In this document: positions 15,561 through 24,304 of the stretch, in pieces
How the letters are laid out: the number at the start of each line of letters is the position of its first letter
How positions within the stretch are numbered: position 1 is the stretch's first letter
From: Streptomyces pactum
GTDB taxonomy: Bacteria > Actinomycetota > Actinomycetes > Streptomycetales > Streptomycetaceae
NCBI RefSeq assembly: GCF_002005225.1
Contig: NZ_CP019724.1
Location: 5,039,501-5,103,500, forward strand
Reading direction: 5' to 3'
Length of the DNA: 64,000 nt
Position numbers and translations under genes: made by a program
Notes under the pieces: generated by a model
What the model saw: the letters and a program-made list of their open reading frames with translations, nothing else
The model's database searches: none
What the model was told of the DNA's origin: nothing

Positions 15561-18500
15561 TCATGTCCGTTCCCGCGTCCGCGGCGGCAGCGGCGGCCGC
15601 GACCGGTCGGGTACGTCGTCGTAACCGGGCGGCGTGGCGGGCGGGCTGGTCTCCAGCAGTTCCAGCGCCAGCCGGACCGCCTCGTCCAGCACCGGGTAGC
15701 GGCCCTCGGCCCAGTCCAGCGGCGTGCGCAGCGCCTCGACGTCGGGGGCGACGCCGTGGTTCTCCACGGACCAGCCGTAGGCCTCGAACCAGGCCGCGTT
15801 CATCGGCACCGTGATCACCGTGCCGTCGCCGAGGCGGTGCCGGCCGGTCATGCCGACCACGCCGCCCCAGGTGCGCTGCCCGACCACCGGGCCGAGCCGC
15901 AGCAGTTGGAACGCGGCCGTGATCATGTCGCCGTCGGAGGACGTCGCCTCGTCCGCGACCGCCACGACCGGCCCGCGCGGCGCGTTGGAGGTGTACGACA
16001 CCGGCTGCGCGTCCCGCGTCAGGTCCCAGCCCAGGATCGTGCGGGTCAGCTTCTCGATGACCAGTTCGCTGATGTGCCCGCCCGCGTTGCCGCGCACGTC
16101 CACGATGAGCGCCGGCCGGGAGACCTCCATGCGCAGGTCGCGGTTGAACTGCGCCCAGCCGGAGCCGCCCATGTCGGGGATGTGCAGGTAGCCGCACCGC
16201 CCGCCGCTCAACTCCCGTACCAGCTCGCGGCGTTTGGCCACCCAGTCCTGGTAGCGCAGCGGCCGTTCGTCGACGAGCGGCACGACGGCGACCCGGCGGG
16301 ACGGTCCCGGGCCGCCGTCCGCCGGTGCGAAGGTCAGTTCCACCGTCGTGGCGCCCGCGCCCGCCAGCAGCGGGTACGGACCCGCCACCGGGTCAACCGG
16401 GCGGCCGTCCACGTGGGTCAGCACCGCCCCCTCCCGGATGCCCGTGCCGGCGAGCGGGGAACGGGCCTTGGAGTCGGAGGAGTCGCCGGGCAGGATGCGC
16501 CTGACCACCCAGCGGCCGTCCCGGCACACGAAGTTGGCGCCGAGCAGCCCCTGCCAGCGCTGGTAGTGCGCGGGGCCCTCGTTGCGCCGGGCGGCGACGA
16601 CGTAGGCGTGCGAGGTGCCGAGTTCACCGAGCACCTCGCGGAGCAGGTCGGCGAACTCGTCCGGGGAGGCGACCCGGTCGAGCAGCGGGCGGTACTGGTC
16701 CAGCACCGCGTCCCAGTCGATGCCGCACATGCCGGGCTCCCAGAAGTAGGCGCGGATCAGCCGGCCCGCCTCGTCGTACGCCTGGCGCCACTCGGCGGCC
16801 GGGTCGACCTCGTGCAGGATGCGGCGCAGGTCGATCCAGGTGGTCGAGTCGGCGTCGCCCGCCTCGGTCGCCGGTACGGCGCGCAGGTCGCCCTCGTCGA
16901 GCACGACCAGGCGGGTTCCGTCGCCGCTGACCCGGAACCAGTCCAGGTGGTCTACCAGTTCGGACTTCTTGGCCTTGGCGAGGTTGAAGTGCTCCAGGGT
17001 GGGCCGCTCGCTCGGGTCCGCCGGGTTGGCGAAGGTCTCGCCGAGCGCGCCCGAGATCGGCCAGCGCAGCCAGACCAGGCCGCCGCCCGCGACCGGGTGC
17101 AGTGCCGAGTACTTGGACGCGGTGACCGGGAACGGGGTCACCCGGGCCTCCAGCCCCTCGACCTCGACGGTCACCGCACCGCCCTCACCGGTCTCGTCCT
17201 CCAGCGGGTCCAGGCCCCCGGCGGCGGGGCGGCCCTCCGGGTTCAGCGCGAAGGGCGAGGGGGTCGCGGAGGACAGCGGCACCAGGTAGGGGCGGCAGCC
17301 CAGCGGGAAGGACAGGTCGCCGGTGTGCACGTCGTACACCGGGTCGAAGCCGCGCCAGGACAGGAAGGCGAGGTAGCGGCCGTCCCGCGTGAAGACGGGG
17401 TTCTCGTCCTCGAAGCGTCCGTCGGTGACGTCGACGACGAGCGGTCCCTCCTGCCCGTTCTGGACGTGGATGCGGGCCATCTTGATCTGCCGCAGCGAGC
17501 GCCCGATGCCCGGGTGGGACCAGGTGAGCCAGGCGCCGTCGGGGGAGAAGGCGAGGTCGCGCACGGGGCCGTTGACGGACCGGATCAGCTCCGTGACGTC
17601 GTCGCCGCCGCCGACGCGCGGCCCGGTCTCCGTGCCCGCCGCGCCCTCGGCGTCCGCCGCGCCCTCCACTTCCTCCACCACCTGAAGGGCGTCCGTCTCC
17701 TGCGTGACGTCGAGCAGCAGCAGCCGCCCGTCGTGGGAGGCGATGGCGAGCCGCTCGCCCGCCGGGTCCGAGACCAGTTCCAGGACCCGTCCCAGCCGCC
17801 CCGAGGCGAAGCGACCGGTCGCGCGGCCCCCGGTCGCGCGTGGCAGGTGGGCGATCTCGACCGCGTCCTCGCCCTCCGCGTCCGTCACGTACGCGATCCG
17901 CCCGCTCGCCCCGAGCATCTCCGGCAGCCGCACCCGTACCCCGGGGGTGTCGGCGATGGTGCGGGCCGGGCCGTCGCGGTGGGTGAGCCAGTACAGGCTG
18001 CCGCGTACGACGACGGCGCTCGCGCGGCCCGTCTCGTCGGCGGAGACACCGTCCACGTGCTGGGCGGCGGGCACCTGGTACGTACGCCGTCCCGCGCGCG
18101 GTCCGCCCAGCCGGACGTCGAGCCGGCGCGGCACCGAGCCGGACGACAGGTCGTCGACGATCCACAGGTCACCCGCGCACTGGTACACCACACGGGTGCC
18201 GTCGCTCGCGGCGTGCCGGGCGTAGCAGGCGTCGTGGTCGGTGTGCCGGCGCAGATCGGTGCCGTCATGGGCGCACGAGTAGAGGTTGCCGACGCCTTCG
18301 TGGTCGGAGAGGAAGACGATCCGCCCGCCGACGATCATGGGGGAGTGCAGATGCCCCTGGAGGTCGGGCAGGAGCCGTTGCCCGTGCAGCCAGAGCCGGC
18401 CGGTGGCGCCGCCCCGGTAGCGCTTCCAGGCGGCGGGTTCGTGCGGCGGGGTGCCGGTCAGCAGCAGGGTCCTGCGTTCCCCGTCGAGGTCGGCGGCCTG

Positions 18501-18923
18501 GATGTCGGTGACCGGGCCCCAGGGGAGTCTGCGGCCGGGGTCACCGTCCGGATCGACCTTGTGGGCCCAGGTCAGGTGGGAGAAGGGCTCACCGTGCGAG
18601 GAGACGGCGAGGACGGCCGTACTGCCGTCCGGGTCGGGCGGCGTCCAGCCGCACACCCGCGCGTCCAGGCTGCCCCAGTGCGTGAGCTGCCGCCCGGGGC
18701 CGCCGTCCACCGGCACGAGGTGGACCTCCGGCACCAGACTGCGCCAGCTCGTGTACGCGATGTGGCGGCCGTCGGGTGAGAAGCGCGGGTGGCCGGCCTT
18801 GGTGCGGTCGACGGTGAGCCGCCAGGCACGGCCCGGTCCGTCGAGGTCGGCGAGCCAGAGGTCGTCCTCGGCCACGAAGCAGAGCCGGTCGCCGCTGAGG
18901 TGCGGAAGGCGCAGATAACTCAC
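15561..18923 (-). CDS. Tricorn-like serine protease (peptidase S41 with beta-propellers)
   Basis: About 1120 residues. The N-terminal two-thirds carry TolB/Tricorn-type beta-propeller repeats (HPRFSPDGRHIAYTSW, then VFTRDGRYLAFLSW, PDGAWLTWSHPG). A C1-like segment, a PDZ-like region (AGTGIREGAVLTHVDGRPV) and an S41 catalytic core follow: GYLHIPDMGGSG, LIVDVRGNAGGHISELV and the nucleophile Ser in EATSSDGDMI. The predicted role is cytoplasmic processing of peptides released by the proteasome. GTG 18923 gives VSYLRLPHLSG, the usual start of this family. ATG 18932 and TTG 18989 are upstream alternatives. Confidence 0.88.
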   Translation of the reverse strand: MSYLRLPHLSGDRLCFVAEDDLWLADLDGPGRAWRLTVDRTKAGHPRFSPDGRHIAYTSWRSLVPEVHLVPVDGGPGRQLTHWGSLDARVCGWTPPDPDGSTAVLAVSSHGEPFSHLTWAHKVDPDGDPGRRLPWGPVTDIQAADLDGERRTLLLTGTPPHEPAAWKRYRGGATGRLWLHGQRLLPDLQGHLHSPMIVGGRIVFLSDHEGVGNLYSCAHDGTDLRRHTDHDACYARHAASDGTRVVYQCAGDLWIVDDLSSGSVPRRLDVRLGGPRAGRRTYQVPAAQHVDGVSADETGRASAVVVRGSLYWLTHRDGPARTIADTPGVRVRLPEMLGASGRIAYVTDAEGEDAVEIAHLPRATGGRATGRFASGRLGRVLELVSDPAGERLAIASHDGRLLLLDVTQETDALQVVEEVEGAADAEGAAGTETGPRVGGGDDVTELIRSVNGPVRDLAFSPDGAWLTWSHPGIGRSLRQIKMARIHVQNGQEGPLVVDVTDGRFEDENPVFTRDGRYLAFLSWRGFDPVYDVHTGDLSFPLGCRPYLVPLSSATPSPFALNPEGRPAAGGLDPLEDETGEGGAVTVEVEGLEARVTPFPVTASKYSALHPVAGGGLVWLRWPISGALGETFANPADPSERPTLEHFNLAKAKKSELVDHLDWFRVSGDGTRLVVLDEGDLRAVPATEAGDADSTTWIDLRRILHEVDPAAEWRQAYDEAGRLIRAYFWEPGMCGIDWDAVLDQYRPLLDRVASPDEFADLLREVLGELGTSHAYVVAARRNEGPAHYQRWQGLLGANFVCRDGRWVVRRILPGDSSDSKARSPLAGTGIREGAVLTHVDGRPVDPVAGPYPLLAGAGATTVELTFAPADGGPGPSRRVAVVPLVDERPLRYQDWVAKRRELVRELSGGRCGYLHIPDMGGSGWAQFNRDLRMEVSRPALIVDVRGNAGGHISELVIEKLTRTILGWDLTRDAQPVSYTSNAPRGPVVAVADEATSSDGDMITAAFQLLRLGPVVGQRTWGGVVGMTGRHRLGDGTVITVPMNAAWFEAYGWSVENHGVAPDVEALRTPLDWAEGRYPVLDEAVRLALELLETSPPATPPGYDDVPDRSRPPLPPRTRERT

Positions 18924-19007
18924 CCACCCCATGCTTTGCCGGGGGCCGCGCCCCGGCAACTCGACCCGCTGCTTACGAGTAACCGACAACCGTGACGCAG
19001 AACACGA

Positions 19008-19022
19008 ACGAAACCGTTTCGT
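19008..19022. promoter_or_regulatory. Perfect TetR-type operator 1
   Basis: ACGAAACCGTTTCGT is a perfect 7-1-7 inverted repeat in the promoter region of the TetR gene. Confidence 0.75.
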
Positions 19023-19053
19023 TTCGTTAGGGGCTGGGGTACATTCGTCGTGT

Positions 19054-19068
19054 ACGAAACGGTGTCGT
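19054..19068. promoter_or_regulatory. Imperfect TetR-type operator 2
   Basis: ACGAAACGGTGTCGT repeats the same half-site 46 bp from operator 1 with one mismatch. A TACATT -10-like hexamer (19040-19045) lies between the two sites, so binding would block the promoter. Confidence 0.65.
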
Positions 19069-19099
19069 TCTGACGGAGTGGACGAGAGGAGCGGGCGAG

Positions 19100-19699
19100 A
19101 TGGCCGAGGTCACCAGCGCACGCCGCAGTCGGATCACCCCCGAACGCGAGGCCGAGCTGTACGAGGCCGTGCTCGACCTGCTCCGGGAAGTCGGCTACGA
19201 CGCCCTCACCATGGACGCCGTGGCGGCCCGCACCCGGTCCAGCAAGGCGACGCTCTACCGCCAGTGGGGCGGCAAGCCCGAGCTGGTCGTCAAGGCCATC
19301 CGGCACGGCAAGCCCGGCGAGATCGGCGAGGTCGACACGGGTACGCTCCGCGGCGACCTGCACGCCCTGATGGCCCGCGAGGACGACTGCACCATGGCGC
19401 AGAACTCCGCGCTGATGCGGGGCGTCGCCATGGCGATCCATCAGAACCCGGACCTGCGTCAGGCGTTCCGGGAACAACTCGTCGAACCCGAGATGGCGGA
19501 GTTCCGGCGCCTGCTGCAACGCGCCATCGACCGGGGTGAGATCAGAGCGGACTGTCCGGCGCTGGACTTCCTCGTGCACATGCTGGTCGGCGGTTTCGCC
19601 ACCCGCACGCTGCTCGACGACCAGCCGCCGACCCGGGCCTTCCTCACCTCCTACATAGACGCCGTGATCCTCCCCGCCCTCGGCGTCCCCACCCCCTGA
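19100..19699 (+). CDS. TetR family repressor of the adjacent MMPL exporter
   Basis: A 199-residue TetR protein. The helix-turn-helix spans about residues 15-60 (TPEREAELYEAVLDLLREVGYDALTMDAVAARTRSSKATLYRQW). The all-helical ligand domain includes LDFLVHMLVGGFATR. GAGGAGC precedes the ATG. It lies immediately upstream of, and in the same direction as, an MMPL transporter, and two ACGAAAC operators sit at its own promoter. Autoregulation and control of the exporter are likely. Confidence 0.92.
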   Translation: MAEVTSARRSRITPEREAELYEAVLDLLREVGYDALTMDAVAARTRSSKATLYRQWGGKPELVVKAIRHGKPGEIGEVDTGTLRGDLHALMAREDDCTMAQNSALMRGVAMAIHQNPDLRQAFREQLVEPEMAEFRRLLQRAIDRGEIRADCPALDFLVHMLVGGFATRTLLDDQPPTRAFLTSYIDAVILPALGVPTP

Positions 19700-19823
19700 A
19701 CGTCCCCCTCCCCGCCGAGTCCCACCTGAGCCCCACCTGAGCCCCATCTGACGTCACCGCTCACGTCGTCGGGCTGATCACCCCTGCCCTGAAGACCCAC
19801 GACCTGACCGGGAGTACGCCCTC

Positions 19824-22088
19824 GTGGCCACGTTCCTCTACAAACTCGGCCGGCTCGCCTTCCGCCGACGGCACTTCGTCGCCCTGATGTGGGTGGCGCT
19901 GCTGACGCTCGCGGGTGTCGGCGCGACCAGTGCCCCGCCCGCCGGCACCACGTCCTTCTCCATCCCCGGCACCGAGGCCCAGAAGGCCTTCGACCTGCTG
20001 GAAGAGCGCTTCCCCGGCACCAGCGCCGACGGGGCGACCGCGCGCGTCGTCTTCAAGGCACCGTCCGGCGAGAAGATGACGGACGCCGGCCACAAGGCGA
20101 CCGTCGAGCAGACCGTCTCCGGCCTGGCCGACGGCTCCGAGGTCGCCTCGGTCGCCGACCCGTACACGGGCAACGCCGTCAGCAAGGACGGCACGATCGC
20201 CTACGCGTCGGTGAAGTACGACGTCTCCGGCATGGAGCTGGAGGACTCGACCAAGGACGCCCTGGAGGACGCCGCCCAGCAGGCGCGCGACGCCGGGCTG
20301 ACCGTCGAGGTCGGCGGTGACGCGCTCCAGGCCGTCCCGCACACCGGCGCCACGGAGGTCATCGGCATCGCGGTCGCCGCCGTCGTCCTCGTCATCACCT
20401 TCGGCTCGCTGGTCGCGGCCGGGCTGCCGCTCCTGACGGCGCTGATCGGTGTCGGCATCGGCGTCTCCTCGATCACGGCCCTCGCCAGTGCGCTGGAACT
20501 GGGCTCCACCACCTCCATCCTGGCGATGATGATCGGCCTCGCGGTCGGCATCGACTACGCGCTCTTCATCGTCTCCCGCTACCGCGCCGAACTCGCCGAG
20601 GGGCGGGAGCACGAGGAAGCCGCGGGCCGGGCGGTCGGCACCGCCGGTTCGGCGGTCGTCTTCGCCGGCCTCACGGTCGTCATCGCCCTGGTCGGCCTCG
20701 CGGTCGTCAACATCCCGATGCTGACCAAGATGGGCATCGCGGCGGCCGGCACCGTCGCCATCGCGGTCCTGATCGCCCTGACGATGGTCCCCGCGCTGCT
20801 CGGTTACGCCGGCCGCAGGGTCAAGCCCACCGGCGCGAAGAGCAAGCTCCTGGGCGGCGGCCGCGGCGGCAAGAAGGCCGGCGAGAAGGCCGGCGAGAAG
20901 GCCGGCGAGAAGACCGACGGCAAGCCGGCCAAGGCCAACCTGGGTACCCGCTGGGCGAGCTTCGTCGTCCGCCGCCCGCTGGCCGTCCTCCTCCTGGGCG
21001 TCATCGGCCTCGGAGCCGCCGCGATCCCCGCGGCCTCCCTGGAACTGGGCCTGCCCGACGACGGCTCGCAGCCGACGTCCACCACCCAGCGCCGGGCGTA
21101 CGACCTGCTCTCGGAGGGCTTCGGGCCGGGCTTCAACGGTCCGCTGATGGTCGTCGTCGACGCGAAGGGGAGCGACGCCCCCAAGCAGGTGTTCACCGAC
21201 GTCTCCGACGAGATCAAGGACCTCGAGGACGTCGTGGCGGTGACCCCGCCCGCGCCCAACAAGGGCGGCGACACCGCGACGATCACCGTGATCCCGGACT
21301 CCAAGCCGTCCTCCGTCCAGACCGAGGACCTGGTGCACGCCATCCGCGACGCGGGCGGTGACATCGAGGCGGACACCGGCGCGGAGACCCTGGTCACCGG
21401 CTCGACGGCGATGAACATCGACGTCAGCCAGAAACTGAACGACGCGCTGGTGCCGTACCTGGTGCTGGTCGTCGGCCTGGCCTTCCTCCTCCTGATCGTG
21501 GTCTTCCGCTCGATCCTGGTCCCGCTGAAGGCGGCGCTCGGCTTCCTGCTCTCCGTCATGGCGGCCCTCGGCGCGGTCGTCGCGGTCTTCCAGTGGGGCT
21601 GGCTGTCCGGCCTGATGGGCGTCGAGGAGACCGGCCCGGTCATGTCGATGATGCCGATCTTCATGGTCGGCGTGGTCTTCGGCCTGGCGATGGACTACGA
21701 GGTCTTCCTGGTCACCCGCATGCGGGAGGCCTACGTCCACGGCGAGAAGCCCAACCAGGCGGTCGTCACCGGCTTCAAGCACGGCGCCAGGGTCGTCACC
21801 GCCGCCGCGGTCATCATGATGGCGGTCTTCGCGGGCTTCATCGGCTCCAGCGAGTCGATGGTCAAGATGATCGGCTTCGGACTGGCGATCGCCGTCTTCT
21901 TCGACGCGTTCGTCGTCCGCATGGCCATCGTCCCGGCGGTCCTCGCCCTGCTCGGCCGGAAGGCCTGGTGGCTGCCGAAGTGGCTGGACCGCGCGCTGCC
22001 CAACGTGGACGTCGAGGGCGAGGGCCTGCGCACGGCCGAGGAGCGGGGCTCGGGCCCCGACGAGGACCGGGAGCTGGTACGCACCTGA
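19824..22088 (+). CDS. MMPL (RND superfamily) membrane exporter
   Basis: A 754-residue MmpL-type transporter with about 12 membrane helices in two homologous halves. Helix 1 is RHFVALMWVALLTLAGV, followed by an extracytoplasmic porter domain and then helices 2-6 with the conserved GLAVGIDYALFIVSRYRAEL. A second half has the matching FGLAMDYEVFLVTRMREAYVHG; the Asp-Tyr pairs form the proton relay of this family. A cytoplasmic linker between halves carries three GEKA repeats. The GTG start has GGGAG upstream. Paired with TetR; the substrate is unknown (lipid, drug or secondary metabolite). Confidence 0.93.
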   Translation: MATFLYKLGRLAFRRRHFVALMWVALLTLAGVGATSAPPAGTTSFSIPGTEAQKAFDLLEERFPGTSADGATARVVFKAPSGEKMTDAGHKATVEQTVSGLADGSEVASVADPYTGNAVSKDGTIAYASVKYDVSGMELEDSTKDALEDAAQQARDAGLTVEVGGDALQAVPHTGATEVIGIAVAAVVLVITFGSLVAAGLPLLTALIGVGIGVSSITALASALELGSTTSILAMMIGLAVGIDYALFIVSRYRAELAEGREHEEAAGRAVGTAGSAVVFAGLTVVIALVGLAVVNIPMLTKMGIAAAGTVAIAVLIALTMVPALLGYAGRRVKPTGAKSKLLGGGRGGKKAGEKAGEKAGEKTDGKPAKANLGTRWASFVVRRPLAVLLLGVIGLGAAAIPAASLELGLPDDGSQPTSTTQRRAYDLLSEGFGPGFNGPLMVVVDAKGSDAPKQVFTDVSDEIKDLEDVVAVTPPAPNKGGDTATITVIPDSKPSSVQTEDLVHAIRDAGGDIEADTGAETLVTGSTAMNIDVSQKLNDALVPYLVLVVGLAFLLLIVVFRSILVPLKAALGFLLSVMAALGAVVAVFQWGWLSGLMGVEETGPVMSMMPIFMVGVVFGLAMDYEVFLVTRMREAYVHGEKPNQAVVTGFKHGARVVTAAAVIMMAVFAGFIGSSESMVKMIGFGLAIAVFFDAFVVRMAIVPAVLALLGRKAWWLPKWLDRALPNVDVEGEGLRTAEERGSGPDEDRELVRT

Positions 22089-22119
22089 CGCGCCGCCTCT
22101 GACAGGAGGACGACAGACC

Positions 22120-22162
22120 AGCCGGTGAGGGCTCCGTGGGGACGGGGCTGCCCTCACCGGCT
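22120..22162 (+). terminator. Terminator after the MMPL exporter
   Basis: A 13-bp perfect stem (22120-22132 with 22150-22162) has a 17-nt loop and is followed by a pyrimidine-rich TCCTCTTCTCC. Confidence 0.7.
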
Positions 22163-22311
22163 TCCTCTTCTCCCGCCGGCTGTCCCGGCTCCTCCCCGGC
22201 TCCGTCCCGCACTGTCCCGGCTGTCTCGCTCGTCGTCGCCGGGCGGCCGGACGGCCGGGCCGCCCCGACGGTGACCGGCGATCCCGGTCGCGTGCAACGT
22301 ACAGCCACCGC

Positions 22312-22317
22312 TACCGT
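22312..22317 (+). promoter_or_regulatory. ybaK -10 element TACCGT (leaderless type)
   Basis: TACCGT lies 7 nt upstream of ATG 22325; no ribosome site is present. Confidence 0.5.
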
Positions 22318-22324
22318 GCCGCCC

Positions 22325-22843
22325 ATGACTACGACCGACGGCACCTCCCACGCCGAGCCCTCCGCCGCCCACCCCCGTTTCGCCGAGGCCCTGCGCGGGC
22401 TCGGCCTCGGTGACCTGGCCGAACGGGCCCGGCGCTTCCCGGAGGCCACGCGCACCGCCGCCGAGGCCGCCGCCGCGATCGGGTGCGAGCTGAGCCAGAT
22501 CTGCAAATCGCTGATCTTCGCCGCCGACGGCGTTCCCGTGCTGGTCCTCATGGACGGCGCCTCCCGCGTCGACCTGGACCGGGTCCGGGAGGTGCTCGGC
22601 GCGCGGAAGGTCACGCGGGCCAGGGCCGACGTCGTACGGGAGACGACCGGGTACGCCATCGGCGGCGTGCCGCCCTTCGGACACCGCGACAGGACCCGGG
22701 TGCTCGCCGACCGGTCCCTCCTCACCCACGAGGTCGTGTGGGCCGCCGCCGGCACCCCGTACGCCGTCTTCCCGATGGAACCCGAGGAGCTCGTCGCCAC
22801 CGCCGGCGCCACCCTGGTGGACGTGCGCGAGCGCTCGGAGTGA
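22325..22843 (+). CDS. ybaK: YbaK/EbsC-type aminoacyl-tRNA deacylase
   Basis: A 172-residue YbaK/ProX-fold protein, which hydrolyses mischarged tRNA in trans. Family features visible are the substrate-loop Lys in ICKSLIFAADG, VLVLMDGASRVD, the conserved GYAIGGVPPFGH and VWAAAGTPYAVF near the end. An in-frame ORF extends further upstream, but the ATG at 22325 follows a TAnnnT element by 7 nt and begins where homologues begin. The stop overlaps the EamA transporter start (GTGA). Confidence 0.88.
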   Translation: MTTTDGTSHAEPSAAHPRFAEALRGLGLGDLAERARRFPEATRTAAEAAAAIGCELSQICKSLIFAADGVPVLVLMDGASRVDLDRVREVLGARKVTRARADVVRETTGYAIGGVPPFGHRDRTRVLADRSLLTHEVVWAAAGTPYAVFPMEPEELVATAGATLVDVRERSE

Positions 22844-23685
22844 CCCCCCTGGTCACCGGGGCCGTCCTGTTCGCCGCGATCACGCACGCCGCCTGGAACG
22901 CCATCGCCCACCGGATCACGGACAAGCTGACCGGCTTCGCGCTGATCTCGGGCGGCGGCATGCTCATCGGGCTCGCGCTACTGCCGTTCACGGCGTTCCC
23001 GGCGGCCGGGGCGTGGCCGTACCTCCTCGTCTCCGCCGCGATCCACCTCGCGTACTACGCCCTGCTGATGCGGTCCTTCCGGCTGGGCGACTTCGGCCAG
23101 GCCTACCCCATCGCCCGCGGCAGCGCACCGCTGCTGGTCACCGTCCTCGCCGCCGTCTTCGCCCACGAGGTGCCGGACGGCTGGGCGACCGGGGGCATCC
23201 TGGTGTCCTGCGCCGGGCTGACCGGCGTCGCCCTGTGGGGGCTGCGCGGACGCCGGCCCGACTGGGCGGCGATCGGCGCGGCCCTGGCGACCGGGGTGAC
23301 CATCGCGGCGTACACCGTCGTCGACGGACTGGGCGTACGCGCCTCCGGGTCCTCCCTCGGGTACATCGCCTGGCTGATGGCGGTGCAGGGGACGGTCCTG
23401 CCGGCGTACTTCCTGTACCGCCACCGCGCCGGGGCCTGGGCGCTGCTGCGGCCGCACGCCCGGCTCGGACTGATCGGCGCGGTGCTGTCCGTCGCCGCGT
23501 ACGCGCTGGTCCTGTGGGCGCAGACCCGCGCCGAGCTCGCGCCGATCGCCGCCCTGCGCGAGTCCTCCATCCTGGTCGGCGCCGCGATAGGGGCCCTCTT
23601 CTTCAAGGAGCGGTTCGGCGCGCCCCGGATGGCGGCGGCGGGCCTCCTCGTCGTCGGGATCGGGCTGATGCTCCACACGGGATGA
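22840..23685 (+). CDS. EamA/DMT superfamily transporter
   Basis: A 281-residue membrane protein of about ten helices in two EamA repeats. The first repeat starts TPLVTGAVLFAAITHAAWNAIAH and includes SFRLGDFGQAYPIARGSAPL; the second ends with AALRESSILVGAAIGALFFKERFG, the most conserved EamA feature. It is a drug/metabolite exporter of unknown substrate. Its GTG overlaps the ybaK stop, so the two are translationally coupled. Confidence 0.9.
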   Translation: MTPLVTGAVLFAAITHAAWNAIAHRITDKLTGFALISGGGMLIGLALLPFTAFPAAGAWPYLLVSAAIHLAYYALLMRSFRLGDFGQAYPIARGSAPLLVTVLAAVFAHEVPDGWATGGILVSCAGLTGVALWGLRGRRPDWAAIGAALATGVTIAAYTVVDGLGVRASGSSLGYIAWLMAVQGTVLPAYFLYRHRAGAWALLRPHARLGLIGAVLSVAAYALVLWAQTRAELAPIAALRESSILVGAAIGALFFKERFGAPRMAAAGLLVVGIGLMLHTG

Positions 23686-23805
23686 CCGGGATGACCGGGA
23701 TGACGGGGACGCGCGGGACAGCCGGGATGGGCCGCGACGGCCGGGATAGTGCGTACGGCCGTTGCGAGGAGCACCCTGGAAGCAAGTGTTCCGGAGGTGA
23801 TCGTC

Positions 23806-24081
23806 ATGATGCACACCGCAGTGGGATGGCATGTCGAGCTGGAGTTCATGGAGGACGACCAGCACACGCGGGCGGTCGCGATGGTGCGGCTCCCCGACGG
23901 CAGCGAGGTGCGCGCGCACGGCCACGCCAGCCGCCACCGCGTCGACTCCCACCAGCCGAGGGTCGGCGAGGAGGTCGCGGGGGCACGTGCTTTGAACGAG
24001 CTCGCGATGCACCTGCTCACCAAGGCGCACGACGAGATCGACGCGGCGTCGGGGAGGACCTCGCACCCCATCCACGTGTGA
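23806..24081 (+). CDS. DUF1876 domain protein
   Basis: A 91-residue protein of the actinobacterial DUF1876 family (WHVELEFMEDDQHTRAVAMVRLPDGSEVRAHGHASRHR, then a helix ALNELAMHLLTKAHDEID). The pattern of three strands plus C-terminal helix is dsRBD-like. The upstream GGAGGTGA (23793-23800) is a perfect anti-16S match, 5 nt before ATG 23806; ATG 23809 is the alternative. Such a strong site suggests high expression. Function unknown. Confidence 0.88.
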   Translation: MMHTAVGWHVELEFMEDDQHTRAVAMVRLPDGSEVRAHGHASRHRVDSHQPRVGEEVAGARALNELAMHLLTKAHDEIDAASGRTSHPIHV

Positions 24082-24150
24082 ACCGCTGTGAGCGGCCGCC
24101 CGCCACCGCCGTCAGGCGGGAGGGGGCGGCCGCCGTCACCCCGGCCGCCG

Positions 24151-24239
24151 CACCTGCGACGGGCGGGTCCGTGACCGCCGCATCTGCGACGGGCGGACCC
24201 GTGACCGCCCACCTGCGACGAGCGGACTCGCGACCGCCG
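24151..24239. repeat. Three ~30-bp direct repeats
   Basis: The unit 'cacctgcgacgggcgggtcc...gtgaccgccg' recurs at about 24151, 24181 and 24210 with a few mismatches. It fills much of the 223-bp gap between two convergent genes. Confidence 0.8.
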
Positions 24240-24304
24240 GAGACCGCGCCGGTCGGCCCTCCCGCCACGCGCTACGATCCGCGCCGCGCCGCGACCCGTG
24301 ACGC

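Noticed and set aside
15552..18779. Open frame of 1075 codons on the plus strand opposite the tricorn-like protease
   Set aside because: It is the antisense shadow of a gene with clear protease and propeller motifs. The translation is Arg/Val/Gly/Asp-rich with no domain. High-GC DNA keeps such frames open.
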